From the IMG/VR virus record IMGVR_UViG_3300048546_000630, positions 1 to 24,521 of that record: 24,521 nt of DNA; one strand, given 5' to 3'. Origin of the DNA: a virus. Shown here piece after piece: positions 1-8,963 of this stretch; positions within the stretch are counted from its first letter, which is position 1, and every line of letters begins with the position of its first letter. Both the position numbers and the translations under genes were made by a program. Under the pieces are notes generated by a model that had not been told where the DNA came from, ran no database searches, and saw only the letters and a program-made list of their open reading frames with translations.

Positions 1-3000
1 ATGATTCTAATACATCAAATAGTGATTTATCAATATATCTTACTAATTGAATGTATTCACCTATATTTAATGTATATCTATCAAAATAATAATTTCTTAA
101 TTTACTTAATTCACCATAATTATCTCTAAATTCATCTCGTGGGTCTCCTATGTAATCATCAAGATTAAATCCACCAATAGATTTCATTATATCTAAATTT
201 ATTTCTTTTGTAGGAGAGAAAAATAATCCTAACTTATCACTATCTAGTGGAGATTGGTCAAATGATTTTTTAGTTGCTCTATTTCTGTATGATAAATCTG
301 TTATTTTAGTTTGTGATTCGAATCTTACTTTATTACCAAAACTATAACCTGCAGATGGAACTTCAGCAGTTACATCTCTATCAAATATTACATATTGATA
401 TGGGTAATCTGTTATAGATGGGAAATCAGAAGCTGTTGCGAATGTTCCATAAGTTCTACCAACAGATACATTCTTTATAAACTGGTCACCTCCACTATGT
501 CTATTTTTAGGATGTTCAAAATCTAATCTAAACATTAAATCTTCAGTTGATGAAGAAATATGATTTCCATTTATTGCCTCTGGCATTAATGTATGGTTAC
601 TAATAACTGATTCACTAAGAGGAGATGACCATAATCTAACTTCATCAATTGAACCTGTTAGAGTAGAACCTCCTACTTTTAATTGATATCCATCATCCCA
701 ACCATTATCACTAGCTGGAACATATACAGTAGCTAATGCACTATTTCTTATTCTTTCTTTATATCCTTCTTTTAAGTAAACATCTATTCTATCATCATTA
801 CCACCACTACCAGTTATTCTATTAATCGCTATTTGAGTAAACTCATCATTAAAGAATGCAACTTTAGATGTAGAAGATGAAACAAATTCACTTCCACTTA
901 ATATATTAAATGTTAATGTACCTAGTGAACCTGAATTTGGATAATCAATATCTAGATTCCAACCAGAACCACTAATAATTTGTTGGTCTTGTTTTTGGTC
1001 TGTTTGTACTCTAACCTCAACACAATCAGCATGTTTTCCATTATGAGATTTCCATGGAACTATTACAGATGAAGTACCACTTATGTTTAGTGCAGCAGTT
1101 CTATCTTCAAATGTAAATGTAGTAGTTGTATCTTTATTTGCATTTTGTGGGCCACCAAATTCTACTACACTAAGTAATGATTGTGGTATTCCATAACAAC
1201 TTAATGCAGCTGATATTGCTCTCTTAGTACCTTTATGTTTCTGTAAGTATGGTAGGTTGTTAAGTAATCTTCTCCAAATTTCTTGTTGTCTATCTTTACC
1301 ACTCATTGTAGATACAACTTGACCATCTGAGTCTTTACCAAATGCATATTCCCAAAGAGCCTGAGATTGTATTCCTAAATCAGCATCGAATCCAAGAGAT
1401 TCCAACATATGATAAATAAGTTTATCATTTATTCCATTCTCAAACTTATGTTCTAATTTTTTTACTCTATTGATACCATCGATATGTGTCCATAATATAT
1501 CAAAGTGTTGGCCAATCATATCAAAGAATAATGTAAACGATTCTCCTTCTTGGTCATTTTGTACATGAGCTGGTAAGTTATTAACTAATCTTGATGTATT
1601 ATTTTCATCATGTGTTCTAGCACTTGAGATAAGTGCATTATACCAAGTAGTTACTGATGAATCAGTAGATGCGGATAATGCTGAACCTCCAGCTCCTGGC
1701 CAAGTTAATCCACTAAGTGATGAACTTGTGTATAAGAATTTTTCAAATGAATCAAATCCTTTTTTAACATCATTAATTTTACCAAGAGTTCTTTTAGCTT
1801 CATTAGAAACAGCAACAGAACTTGAAGCTGAACCTGTTATTGTACTTGATGTTCCGCTTCCAAAATCAATTGAACTACCAGATACTAATCCATTATATCT
1901 GTTTTCATATGATTGTATCAACTTAACTTTATAAACAAAGTTTTCAGTTCTCTCTTCAGCTGATGAATATTTTATAAAATCAGCCCAATTAATTCTAGGA
2001 GTTCCAGTTTTAGAATAATATGTTCCTGTACCAGATGTTTCTACTAAGGTGTTAGATGCTGTTACAAATGATATATCTAAATTTTCTAATGAAAATTCTG
2101 ATGATGATACAAATTGATTAATAACATCATTTGATGAAGTAGAACCACTTGATATTAAATCATCTAATATTTGATAACCAATTACATCATTAACTTCTAA
2201 TGCAAAGTTAGGAGTAAGTGGAGTACAATTTTTAGAAATATCATCTATAATTGTTATTTCATCAATTAAAGGAATTGCCTGTAATTTGGATATCCAAATC
2301 CTATCATTTGGATTAAGAGTTTGAGGAAGTGGTTCATATAATTTTAATATTAATGATTTTTCTTCCTTTATTTTTTTTGTAGTATTATTAGTTAAATCAT
2401 CTTGGAATGTAGATAGTGTATCTGTATCAATACCCCAAGTTGCAATTAACTTATTAGTACCTTCTCCTAAATGTAAGTAATGAGTTAAGAATGGAGATAT
2501 TGAAGATTCAAATACTGATGTATCAAATGTATCTATGAACGCCTCTTTAATATCAGATATAAGTTGGCCTCTTCGTATTGTTAAATCACCAGCATCAAAC
2601 GAAATACTAATTTCTTCTGTTTTACCCGCAGTTACTCGATCTCCTTCTGAGTTATATGGTATTAATAATAAATCAAATTGTATTACTCCATCAACCTCTG
2701 TTGGTTTAATATTTGCAGATGATAATTTAGATACAACATCACCAACATTAAATGTAGTAAGTCCAGAACCAGGAAGTCTTCCCAATGATGTTTTGGATGA
2801 TACTACTCCTGCATATATTTGAATGTAGTTTGTATTTATTGATTGCCAACTAACATCAAATGGTACATTGTATCCTTTAAAATCAGCACCAACAATATTT
2901 TGTGGGTAATTAATATTTGTAATATCAGGACCAGGTATAAAAGCTTTACTCTCAACTGTTACTGATATTTTTTCTAGTGGACTACTTCCAGCTGCTTTTG

Positions 3001-4573
3001 AAACTGCCTGTAAATAAATTACATAATTACCAACCCCATTAAAGAAATCTGATTGAGTTAAAACTAAACTACCATTTAAATCTATTTTTCTTTTTGTTCT
3101 ACCAAGAGTATAAATTACTTCTTCTGCATTTAAACTCTTATAAGGTATCTTTATAGAATCATTAGAAGATATGTTTAATCTAAAGTTATTGATTGATGCC
3201 TTTACTGCTGGAGTAAGTGGTGAAGCTTCACGAGGTGTTTTTTGAGCATTAACTATAATGTTAGTTTGACCCGCTGATAAATTTAGGTCAAGTGTTCCAG
3301 TAGTAACTTTTTTATTACTTCTTTTCTCTGGTGTATTATATTCAAATGTTACAGTATGTGTAAAATCCGAGATACCAACTGATTTGAAAGATATACTTGG
3401 AACTTCTCCGTTAACTGTTGGAGTATATGTTAAATCAAAGTCATCTTCATCTAAAAGGAATCCACTTTTACCCCAAGAAGTTTCATATCTAATAATATCA
3501 TCAGCCGATACAAAACTTTCTACATTAATTTTAACTGGAACATCAGGTGTAGGAGGAACTATTGCAGATAGATTAAAATCTAAACTAACAAATTGAGATT
3601 TATTTATAGTATCTGTTATATTATTAATTTGATTTGGAATAGCAACAGATTCTCCATTTTTCTCTAATTTAAATTCGTAGTAACTATATGTTACGGTAGA
3701 AACTGGTCTTGGTTTTTTAGGTTTGTTTCTTTTAATTGGTTTAGAAAATCCTCCTTGGAATCTTCTAGCTACTGGAATACCTGCTCCGATACCTCTATTT
3801 CCATTTTCATCGGGAAATCTGTTTCCACCGGGTGCACGATAAATATCGTCTGAGAACAGTGCATTGTTGTCGAAATCATTTTCGAATGCTTCATTTGCAA
3901 ATGTTCTTGTACCAGTTCCTCTAATGGGTATTAATTCACCCATTTCTTCTTCATCAAAATCAATGAAATCATCATCGTTTGTTATTATAGGTGCAACAGT
4001 TTTTGTTAATGTTTTCTGTACAGCAAATAATTTATATTCTTCATCGGATTGATAACCACTTTTAACTATTTTAAATATTTGTGGTGTTAGTAATTCTTTT
4101 CCTGAAAATTGGAATACATGAGTTGGTGTATTTAAAGTATCTTTTCCATTTAATACAATACTTCCTCCCATATTTGAAGCAACTGAAACTGATATACTTC
4201 TACTTTCTGATAAAGGTTTTTCAGGTGGTGTTGGGTATCTACAAGTTGATTGTTTATTTATGGTTGCTAATGGATTGTAATTTAAAGCGGTTCTGTCAGT
4301 ACATCCACTAACAACTCTATACTCTTCTATATCATAATTATCAAGTTCAAACTGATTATCAGGAATAAGGTTTCCAGCTTCATCAATAAATCCTTCTGCA
4401 GAAACTCGTTCTCCAGAGGTTGTTGTTGTAACAGCACTTATGGCCTCACCTGCAGCAATTATGGCATTATCAGAGTAACCTCCTCCAGTAAGGATAGGCG
4501 TACCAAATTGCTCAACTACTTCATCACTAAAGTTTGAATCTGTTGGTAATCCTCTTATTATTCTTCTTGCCAT
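1..4573 (-). CDS. Giant tail/baseplate-associated protein with LamG-like domain (3' end outside window)
   Basis: I translated the minus strand from the ATG at 4573 (MARRIIRGLP) down to the left edge and met no stop, giving at least 1,524 codons; the C terminus lies outside the window. Residues 90-113 form one cysteine motif (GCTDRTALNYNPLA...C). Residues about 390-900 look like strings of beta-sandwich modules. Residues about 1000-1140 are helical and include a segment reading KGTKRAISAALSCYGIPQSL, followed by EFGGP. Residues about 1150-1335 resemble a laminin-G/concanavalin fold ending in SIDEVRLWSSPLSESVISNH, a typical LamG tail motif. It starts 27 bases after the preceding stop, has no Shine-Dalgarno sequence, and is the last gene of the baseplate operon visible here. 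It is probably a wedge-periphery or fibre protein contacting surface glycans; its T4 equivalent is not clear. Confidence 0.85.
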   Translation of the reverse strand, partial: MARRIIRGLPTDSNFSDEVVEQFGTPILTGGGYSDNAIIAAGEAISAVTTTTSGERVSAEGFIDEAGNLIPDNQFELDNYDIEEYRVVSGCTDRTALNYNPLATINKQSTCRYPTPPEKPLSESRSISVSVASNMGGSIVLNGKDTLNTPTHVFQFSGKELLTPQIFKIVKSGYQSDEEYKLFAVQKTLTKTVAPIITNDDDFIDFDEEEMGELIPIRGTGTRTFANEAFENDFDNNALFSDDIYRAPGGNRFPDENGNRGIGAGIPVARRFQGGFSKPIKRNKPKKPRPVSTVTYSYYEFKLEKNGESVAIPNQINNITDTINKSQFVSLDFNLSAIVPPTPDVPVKINVESFVSADDIIRYETSWGKSGFLLDEDDFDLTYTPTVNGEVPSISFKSVGISDFTHTVTFEYNTPEKRSNKKVTTGTLDLNLSAGQTNIIVNAQKTPREASPLTPAVKASINNFRLNISSNDSIKIPYKSLNAEEVIYTLGRTKRKIDLNGSLVLTQSDFFNGVGNYVIYLQAVSKAAGSSPLEKISVTVESKAFIPGPDITNINYPQNIVGADFKGYNVPFDVSWQSINTNYIQIYAGVVSSKTSLGRLPGSGLTTFNVGDVVSKLSSANIKPTEVDGVIQFDLLLIPYNSEGDRVTAGKTEEISISFDAGDLTIRRGQLISDIKEAFIDTFDTSVFESSISPFLTHYLHLGEGTNKLIATWGIDTDTLSTFQDDLTNNTTKKIKEEKSLILKLYEPLPQTLNPNDRIWISKLQAIPLIDEITIIDDISKNCTPLTPNFALEVNDVIGYQILDDLISSGSTSSNDVINQFVSSSEFSLENLDISFVTASNTLVETSGTGTYYSKTGTPRINWADFIKYSSAEERTENFVYKVKLIQSYENRYNGLVSGSSIDFGSGTSSTITGSASSSVAVSNEAKRTLGKINDVKKGFDSFEKFLYTSSSLSGLTWPGAGGSALSASTDSSVTTWYNALISSARTHDENNTSRLVNNLPAHVQNDQEGESFTLFFDMIGQHFDILWTHIDGINRVKKLEHKFENGINDKLIYHMLESLGFDADLGIQSQALWEYAFGKDSDGQVVSTMSGKDRQQEIWRRLLNNLPYLQKHKGTKRAISAALSCYGIPQSLLSVVEFGGPQNANKDTTTTFTFEDRTAALNISGTSSVIVPWKSHNGKHADCVEVRVQTDQKQDQQIISGSGWNLDIDYPNSGSLGTLTFNILSGSEFVSSSTSKVAFFNDEFTQIAINRITGSGGNDDRIDVYLKEGYKERIRNSALATVYVPASDNGWDDGYQLKVGGSTLTGSIDEVRLWSSPLSESVISNHTLMPEAINGNHISSSTEDLMFRLDFEHPKNRHSGGDQFIKNVSVGRTYGTFATASDFPSITDYPYQYVIFDRDVTAEVPSAGYSFGNKVRFESQTKITDLSYRNRATKKSFDQSPLDSDKLGLFFSPTKEINLDIMKSIGGFNLDDYIGDPRDEFRDNYGELSKLRNYYFDRYTLNIGEYIQLVRYIDKSLFDVLES

Positions 4574-4600
4574 ATCTATAAATATATTTTTACTATATTA

Positions 4601-6658
4601 CTACATTTCTCTTCTTACTTTCGGTCTTCTCAATACTATATCTCCACTATTTGCACCTGCTCCTCCAAGATTTAAATCAATATTTGTATTTTTAACCACA
4701 TCTGCTGTATCTGAAATCCTACCTTCTTCAATTAGGAATGCAACATAATTATCATTTACTAATGGTGCAGTTGCAGTCATTCCTCCTCTTGGTCCTCCTC
4801 CAACTGCTATCTTATTAATTTTAGGTACTTTTGGTGGTGGATTAGTTCGTACCGGGGTTGGAGGTGATGGTGGTGGTGGAGGTGTAGGTTTAACTCTAAT
4901 AGGAGCTTTTACATCTGGTGGTAAAACTTTTACACAACTACCTAGTTCAGATATTACTATACCTGGCATTTTTTGAACTGTACCTTTTTCTGCACATATT
5001 GTTGTTGAATCACCAGGAAGTAACATACTTGTTGTTTTTAAATTTCCAATAGCATCTTTGTAAGTTACAGACATTGGTACTGGAAGTACTTCATTATAAA
5101 AAGGGTTAGGAACTTTTCGTCCTAATCCATAATTGTTATTGTAACTATCAGAACCAAATTGGTTTTGACCATAATATTCTGCAATTTGTTTGTAATCAGG
5201 TGCCTCATAAATAAATGGCATTTGTGGTGTTGGAGCAATATTATTATTTTTAATATTGTACATCATTGTTGATACCACATTTGCAGGTTTAGGAGTTTCT
5301 CTTACATCTCCTTTAAATTTAAATTGTCCCTTATCATGAGTAATAGTAAATGAATCAAACTCTACACCTGAAACATTCTTGTTTACACCATTTTCTTTAT
5401 ATTTTATTTGTGCAGTTGCAGACCAAACATAATATTTTTTAGTTACAGTTTCAATTTTATTTTTGTATTTACAAGTTCCATTATCAACAGTTGCATTTGG
5501 ATTGTAATTAAGTGCAGTACTATCTGTACATCCTTTAATTGCTGGTTCTTCTTCCTCAACCTCAACTGGTTCAGGTGGTCTTTTATATCTACAACTACCA
5601 TCATTATCTTGTGCTAATGGATTGTAATTTTCAGCCTTAGGGTCTGTACACCCTCTTACCCTTGCACTTACTTTATCAGGAACAGTTGAGTTATATATTG
5701 AATTTGAAGTATTTGATTTTAAAATTTGTTTAACTTTATCAAATGTAATTTGTTCTTCTTTAGTTAATATATTATCTGTTTGTATATCTCTTTTTGGTAA
5801 AAAGAAATCAATACAATTTATTAAAGATTGTTGAGCATCTCTTTCTAATTGTTCTACTGATAGTTCAATACAATCAGCTTCATCTCCAAGTGGTTTACCA
5901 AAATTAATATCATTTACTTGCCAGTTTCTACGCTGAGAATAATATTCCATTGATTTAATAAACTTTGTTTTAATTCTGTTTAAGAAAATTTCAAAGCTTT
6001 CTATTTCAAATTCTTCTTTTATTAAGTTAATATAATTAATTCCTTCTTGTTCTGTTCCTTTTGAGAATAAAAAGTTTTGTATAATTTTTTCTAAATCTAA
6101 TTTATCTATAAAAGCCTGAACAAAGTAAATAACATCATCTCTAAAGTTTTTATTATCAAGAAATACTGATAATCTTTTTTCTAAATCTTTATTTTCTCCT
6201 TTTGCTCTATTTGGTAAAACTCTAATTTCAGTTCTTGATGGAGATATTTCATGTACCCATAAGTCATCACCACCAGATTTATTACTACCAACTCTTCTAT
6301 TTAAAAGAGTAACTTGTGTTTTAAATATTCCATTTGAATATCCAGCATCTCTAATTAACTTTTCGAGGTCTACTATAAATTCAGGAGTACCATCTTTCTT
6401 TTTAGTAAATTCATTATTAGATATTATAAAGTAATTAGAAAAGTTTTCATCATTAATATGAATATATCTTACCAATCTCCCATCTTCCATTTGTGGTAAT
6501 TGGTTTTCATTTGAATCATATAAAATAAATTCGATCATATCAGAACAACCCAACCCAAAGTTAGATTTAGATATTTCTTTTTCAAATACCTTTCTATCTT
6601 CAGAGTCAACCTTGTACCCTTTTCTATCGATTATATCTTTAAATCCTTTTATTGCCAT
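4601..6658 (-). CDS. Tail structural protein with two GCTD cysteine motifs and a proline-rich linker
   Basis: This 685-residue protein has no function I can name. Residues 1-150 form a compact domain including FGLGCSDMIEFILYDSNEN and LWVHEISPSRTEIRVLP. Residues 160-310 are charged and helical. Two cysteine motifs follow at about 336-359 (GCTDPKAENYNPLA...GSC) and 376-399 (GCTDSTALNYNPNA...GTC). A beta-rich region comes next, then a proline-rich linker at about 584-611 with a run of five prolines, and a glycine-rich, basic C terminus ending RRPKVRREM. The gene lies 6 bases after the coiled-coil gene and 27 bases before the giant tail gene, and its leader is A/T rich with no Shine-Dalgarno sequence. 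Shared motif and adjacency suggest it partners the giant protein in the outer baseplate or fibre attachment. That role is inferred. Confidence 0.85.
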   Translation of the reverse strand: MAIKGFKDIIDRKGYKVDSEDRKVFEKEISKSNFGLGCSDMIEFILYDSNENQLPQMEDGRLVRYIHINDENFSNYFIISNNEFTKKKDGTPEFIVDLEKLIRDAGYSNGIFKTQVTLLNRRVGSNKSGGDDLWVHEISPSRTEIRVLPNRAKGENKDLEKRLSVFLDNKNFRDDVIYFVQAFIDKLDLEKIIQNFLFSKGTEQEGINYINLIKEEFEIESFEIFLNRIKTKFIKSMEYYSQRRNWQVNDINFGKPLGDEADCIELSVEQLERDAQQSLINCIDFFLPKRDIQTDNILTKEEQITFDKVKQILKSNTSNSIYNSTVPDKVSARVRGCTDPKAENYNPLAQDNDGSCRYKRPPEPVEVEEEEPAIKGCTDSTALNYNPNATVDNGTCKYKNKIETVTKKYYVWSATAQIKYKENGVNKNVSGVEFDSFTITHDKGQFKFKGDVRETPKPANVVSTMMYNIKNNNIAPTPQMPFIYEAPDYKQIAEYYGQNQFGSDSYNNNYGLGRKVPNPFYNEVLPVPMSVTYKDAIGNLKTTSMLLPGDSTTICAEKGTVQKMPGIVISELGSCVKVLPPDVKAPIRVKPTPPPPPSPPTPVRTNPPPKVPKINKIAVGGGPRGGMTATAPLVNDNYVAFLIEEGRISDTADVVKNTNIDLNLGGAGANSGDIVLRRPKVRREM

Positions 6659-6664
6659 AATATT

Positions 6665-7900
6665 TTAGTTTCCAGAACCACCCTTTCTTCTCTTACGATA
6701 GAATAGTGCTTTTAGTTTAAAACTTTTTTGTCCAACATTAACAGTTATCTCATCTTCAAAGGTTTTCTTTCTTCCTTTTGGACTATTAACATTTCTGATT
6801 TTCTTAACATCTAGTTGTTCCGTACCAGGAGTTGAACCATTTCTTTTTGGAAGAGTTCCACTTGTTTTAGTAAATCCAATCCATGGACTTCCATGTCCAC
6901 CTTTCTTATATTTAGCACTAATTGACCAATTTACTTCTTTTTCTTCATCTAAGTTAATTATTTCTAATTTAGTTCCATTCTTATCCCAACCATTTGATTT
7001 TGCAAGTGATTGGAATCTGAAATCAAAATCATCGGATGTTCTATTAACAACTTTAACTCCCCCTTCACCTGAAACATCAGCTCCTTGAGCAGCTTCTTTA
7101 TTTTCAGCTGCTTTTTCTTGTTGTTGAGCAAGATTCTCAGCCTGTTGTTGTAGTGTTTTTACTAAATCTTTTTGAGCATCAAGGAGTTGTTTTAAGGTAG
7201 ACTTTTGTGCTTGTAATCCTCGAACTTGTGCAGTAAGAGAAACTCTCTCTATACCCTCCTTAGTACCCTTAATAACAGATTGTTGGAAGTTATCCAACAG
7301 ACCCGAGTATCTTTCATTTGCTACTTGTGTTTCATTCTCAGATGCGGCTCTTTGTAATTCTGCAGAATCCAATGATATCTCAAGAGTAGCTATTTGAGAT
7401 ATTTTTTCTTCAGTTAAAGCTATCTGGTCATTTAGTTGTTCTCTTAAATCTTCTAGGTCACTTACCTTCTCATCAAAGTTATTTTGAAGTTTATCATATT
7501 TTGACTTAAGAATGTATGGGCCTTTTTGTAGTTTTTGTTTTTTTATTAACTCATCAACCTCTACATCAACTGCCTTTACTAACTCATCTTCATTATATTT
7601 AGGTTTTTCTAAGTATCCTGATGTTTCTCCACTAAAGGAAGTTTGTTCTTCAACTTCTACTTCATCAAATTCATCAGAATCAACCCAATCAGATTTGTAT
7701 CTTGGTGATATTTGTTTTCTTTTAATTGGTTTTGAACCAAATGGAACTGCCTTTTTTTCTTTTACAAATGGTTTAACTTGTTTACCATCCTTTTTACGCA
7801 CAAGAATACCACCAGTTTTTTTATCTCTGGTCTTATCTATTGCTTTAGAACCCTTTGTTAAAAGTTCTTTTAATCTGTAATCTTCAGGTCTAGCTGCCAT
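6665..7900 (-). CDS. Coiled-coil tail structural protein
   Basis: This 411-residue protein begins with a lysine-rich, low-complexity segment (about 1-70). Residues about 110-275 form a long predicted coiled coil rich in E, Q, K and L, with repeated LREQLNDQ and QQQAENLAQQQEKAAE stretches. A beta-rich C-terminal domain of about 130 residues contains SDDFDFRFQSL and VNWSISAKYKKGG and ends in the very basic RKRRKGGSGN. The organisation of coiled-coil shaft plus terminal globular domain fits a trimeric fibre or baseplate connector. The start is one base after the stop of the DNRLRE-like gene, has no Shine-Dalgarno sequence, and the next gene follows 6 bases after this stop. I recognise no family; the structural role rests on position in the baseplate operon and on the coiled coil. 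Confidence 0.8.
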   Translation of the reverse strand: MAARPEDYRLKELLTKGSKAIDKTRDKKTGGILVRKKDGKQVKPFVKEKKAVPFGSKPIKRKQISPRYKSDWVDSDEFDEVEVEEQTSFSGETSGYLEKPKYNEDELVKAVDVEVDELIKKQKLQKGPYILKSKYDKLQNNFDEKVSDLEDLREQLNDQIALTEEKISQIATLEISLDSAELQRAASENETQVANERYSGLLDNFQQSVIKGTKEGIERVSLTAQVRGLQAQKSTLKQLLDAQKDLVKTLQQQAENLAQQQEKAAENKEAAQGADVSGEGGVKVVNRTSDDFDFRFQSLAKSNGWDKNGTKLEIINLDEEKEVNWSISAKYKKGGHGSPWIGFTKTSGTLPKRNGSTPGTEQLDVKKIRNVNSPKGRKKTFEDEITVNVGQKSFKLKALFYRKRRKGGSGN

Positions 7901-7901
7901 T

Positions 7902-8963
7902 TTATAATTCTACTGTGAAAGTTAAATCCTTATCATCAAAGTATTCAACTACACCATTTCTATTTATTTTTATTTCAATATAATAATCTCTATTAATTTC
8001 CCAATTTGTTAAATTTAATTTAAAGAAGTGGCCATTAGAATCACAACTAACCTTAGTATAGTTATCATCAAATGGAACAACCACTTCACCAGTTACTACA
8101 TCTTTAATTTGATAGTATGTAGTTGATGGTAAGTATTTAACATCATTATAAGAGTATGTGTTGGTATAAGTTTTAAGAGGATATGTTTCTCTTGCAAAAA
8201 CTCTGATTGTAGGTTTACTTCCCCTCTTATACGAAGTTTTTAATCTCTTAAAAGTTACATGGATATCATCGGATGTAAGTTCTGTAAGAGAGCCTGTTGT
8301 ATAAGCAGAATCATCCCAACCAATTCTTAGTTTAGGTTGGTAAATTGTATTTGTTTCTTTAGAAAAGAATTTTAATTGTCCATAATCATTGGTATCATTC
8401 TCTAATGCAGAATCATGCATTAATATTAGTCCATTATTTGGGAATGTACCAGCCACCCATTTATTAATTGGGTCTAATACATTCATGGATATATCAGTTG
8501 ATGAATAAGAGAAAGATTGAGATACCGCCGAACCAGTTAACCACATTCCTCCTTTACCATTAAATGAACCAGAACTTTGTAATGATGCTGAACCTATTAA
8601 CCATTTATCATCGGTTGTTCTATTATTCCATGTACAACCATCAGTTGATATCTTATCAAATCGAGTACCAATACCAACATCCCATGATTGAGAAACTATA
8701 TAACCATATAGTGTATAATCAGTTGGTATTTCTATTGATTCACATTCTCTAAGTACTAAATCTGCAGATGAAGCTGTAATTTCTCCACTTGCAATTGAAG
8801 AAGATATTTCATTTGTATTAAATTCAATTAATGTATGGGCAATATCTTTTAAATTACCGTAGTATGTTTTGGATATTTCCAATATCTCATCTCTACCAGT
8901 ATTTTGAGATGGTTGTTGTAAATAAATTGTTGAATCTTTAGATGCTGTTACGAAATAATACAT
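7902..8963 (-). CDS. DNRLRE-like beta-sandwich tail protein
   Basis: This 353-residue protein opens with TASKDSTIYLQQPSQNTGRD and then IAHTLIEFN, the pattern of DNRLRE/CBM96-type modules (a strand near DSTIY, a polar N/G segment, then a hydrophobic strand). The module probably continues through KWVAGTFPNNGLIL and the strand-rich KLRIGWDD near residue 215. The last 130 residues are another beta domain ending YFDDKDLTFTVEL. DNRLRE modules in secreted proteins are linked with binding carbohydrate or cell wall, so a role in host contact is plausible. The start overlaps the gp6 stop by one base (TAATG). A strong AAGGGGGAGGG ribosome site (8971-8981) sits 7 bases upstream inside the end of gp6, so translation here is probably independent as well as coupled. 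The family call is by eye. Confidence 0.75.
   Translation of the reverse strand: MYYFVTASKDSTIYLQQPSQNTGRDEILEISKTYYGNLKDIAHTLIEFNTNEISSSIASGEITASSADLVLRECESIEIPTDYTLYGYIVSQSWDVGIGTRFDKISTDGCTWNNRTTDDKWLIGSASLQSSGSFNGKGGMWLTGSAVSQSFSYSSTDISMNVLDPINKWVAGTFPNNGLILMHDSALENDTNDYGQLKFFSKETNTIYQPKLRIGWDDSAYTTGSLTELTSDDIHVTFKRLKTSYKRGSKPTIRVFARETYPLKTYTNTYSYNDVKYLPSTTYYQIKDVVTGEVVVPFDDNYTKVSCDSNGHFFKLNLTNWEINRDYYIEIKINRNGVVEYFDDKDLTFTVEL

Noticed and set aside
1728-4311. Several short plus-strand frames of 60-95 codons
   Set aside because: The minus strand is a single uninterrupted frame here with coherent domains, so these are shadows.
7512-7880. Plus-strand frame of 122 codons
   Set aside because: Serine/phenylalanine-rich shadow of the lysine- and glutamate-rich minus-strand coiled-coil gene.
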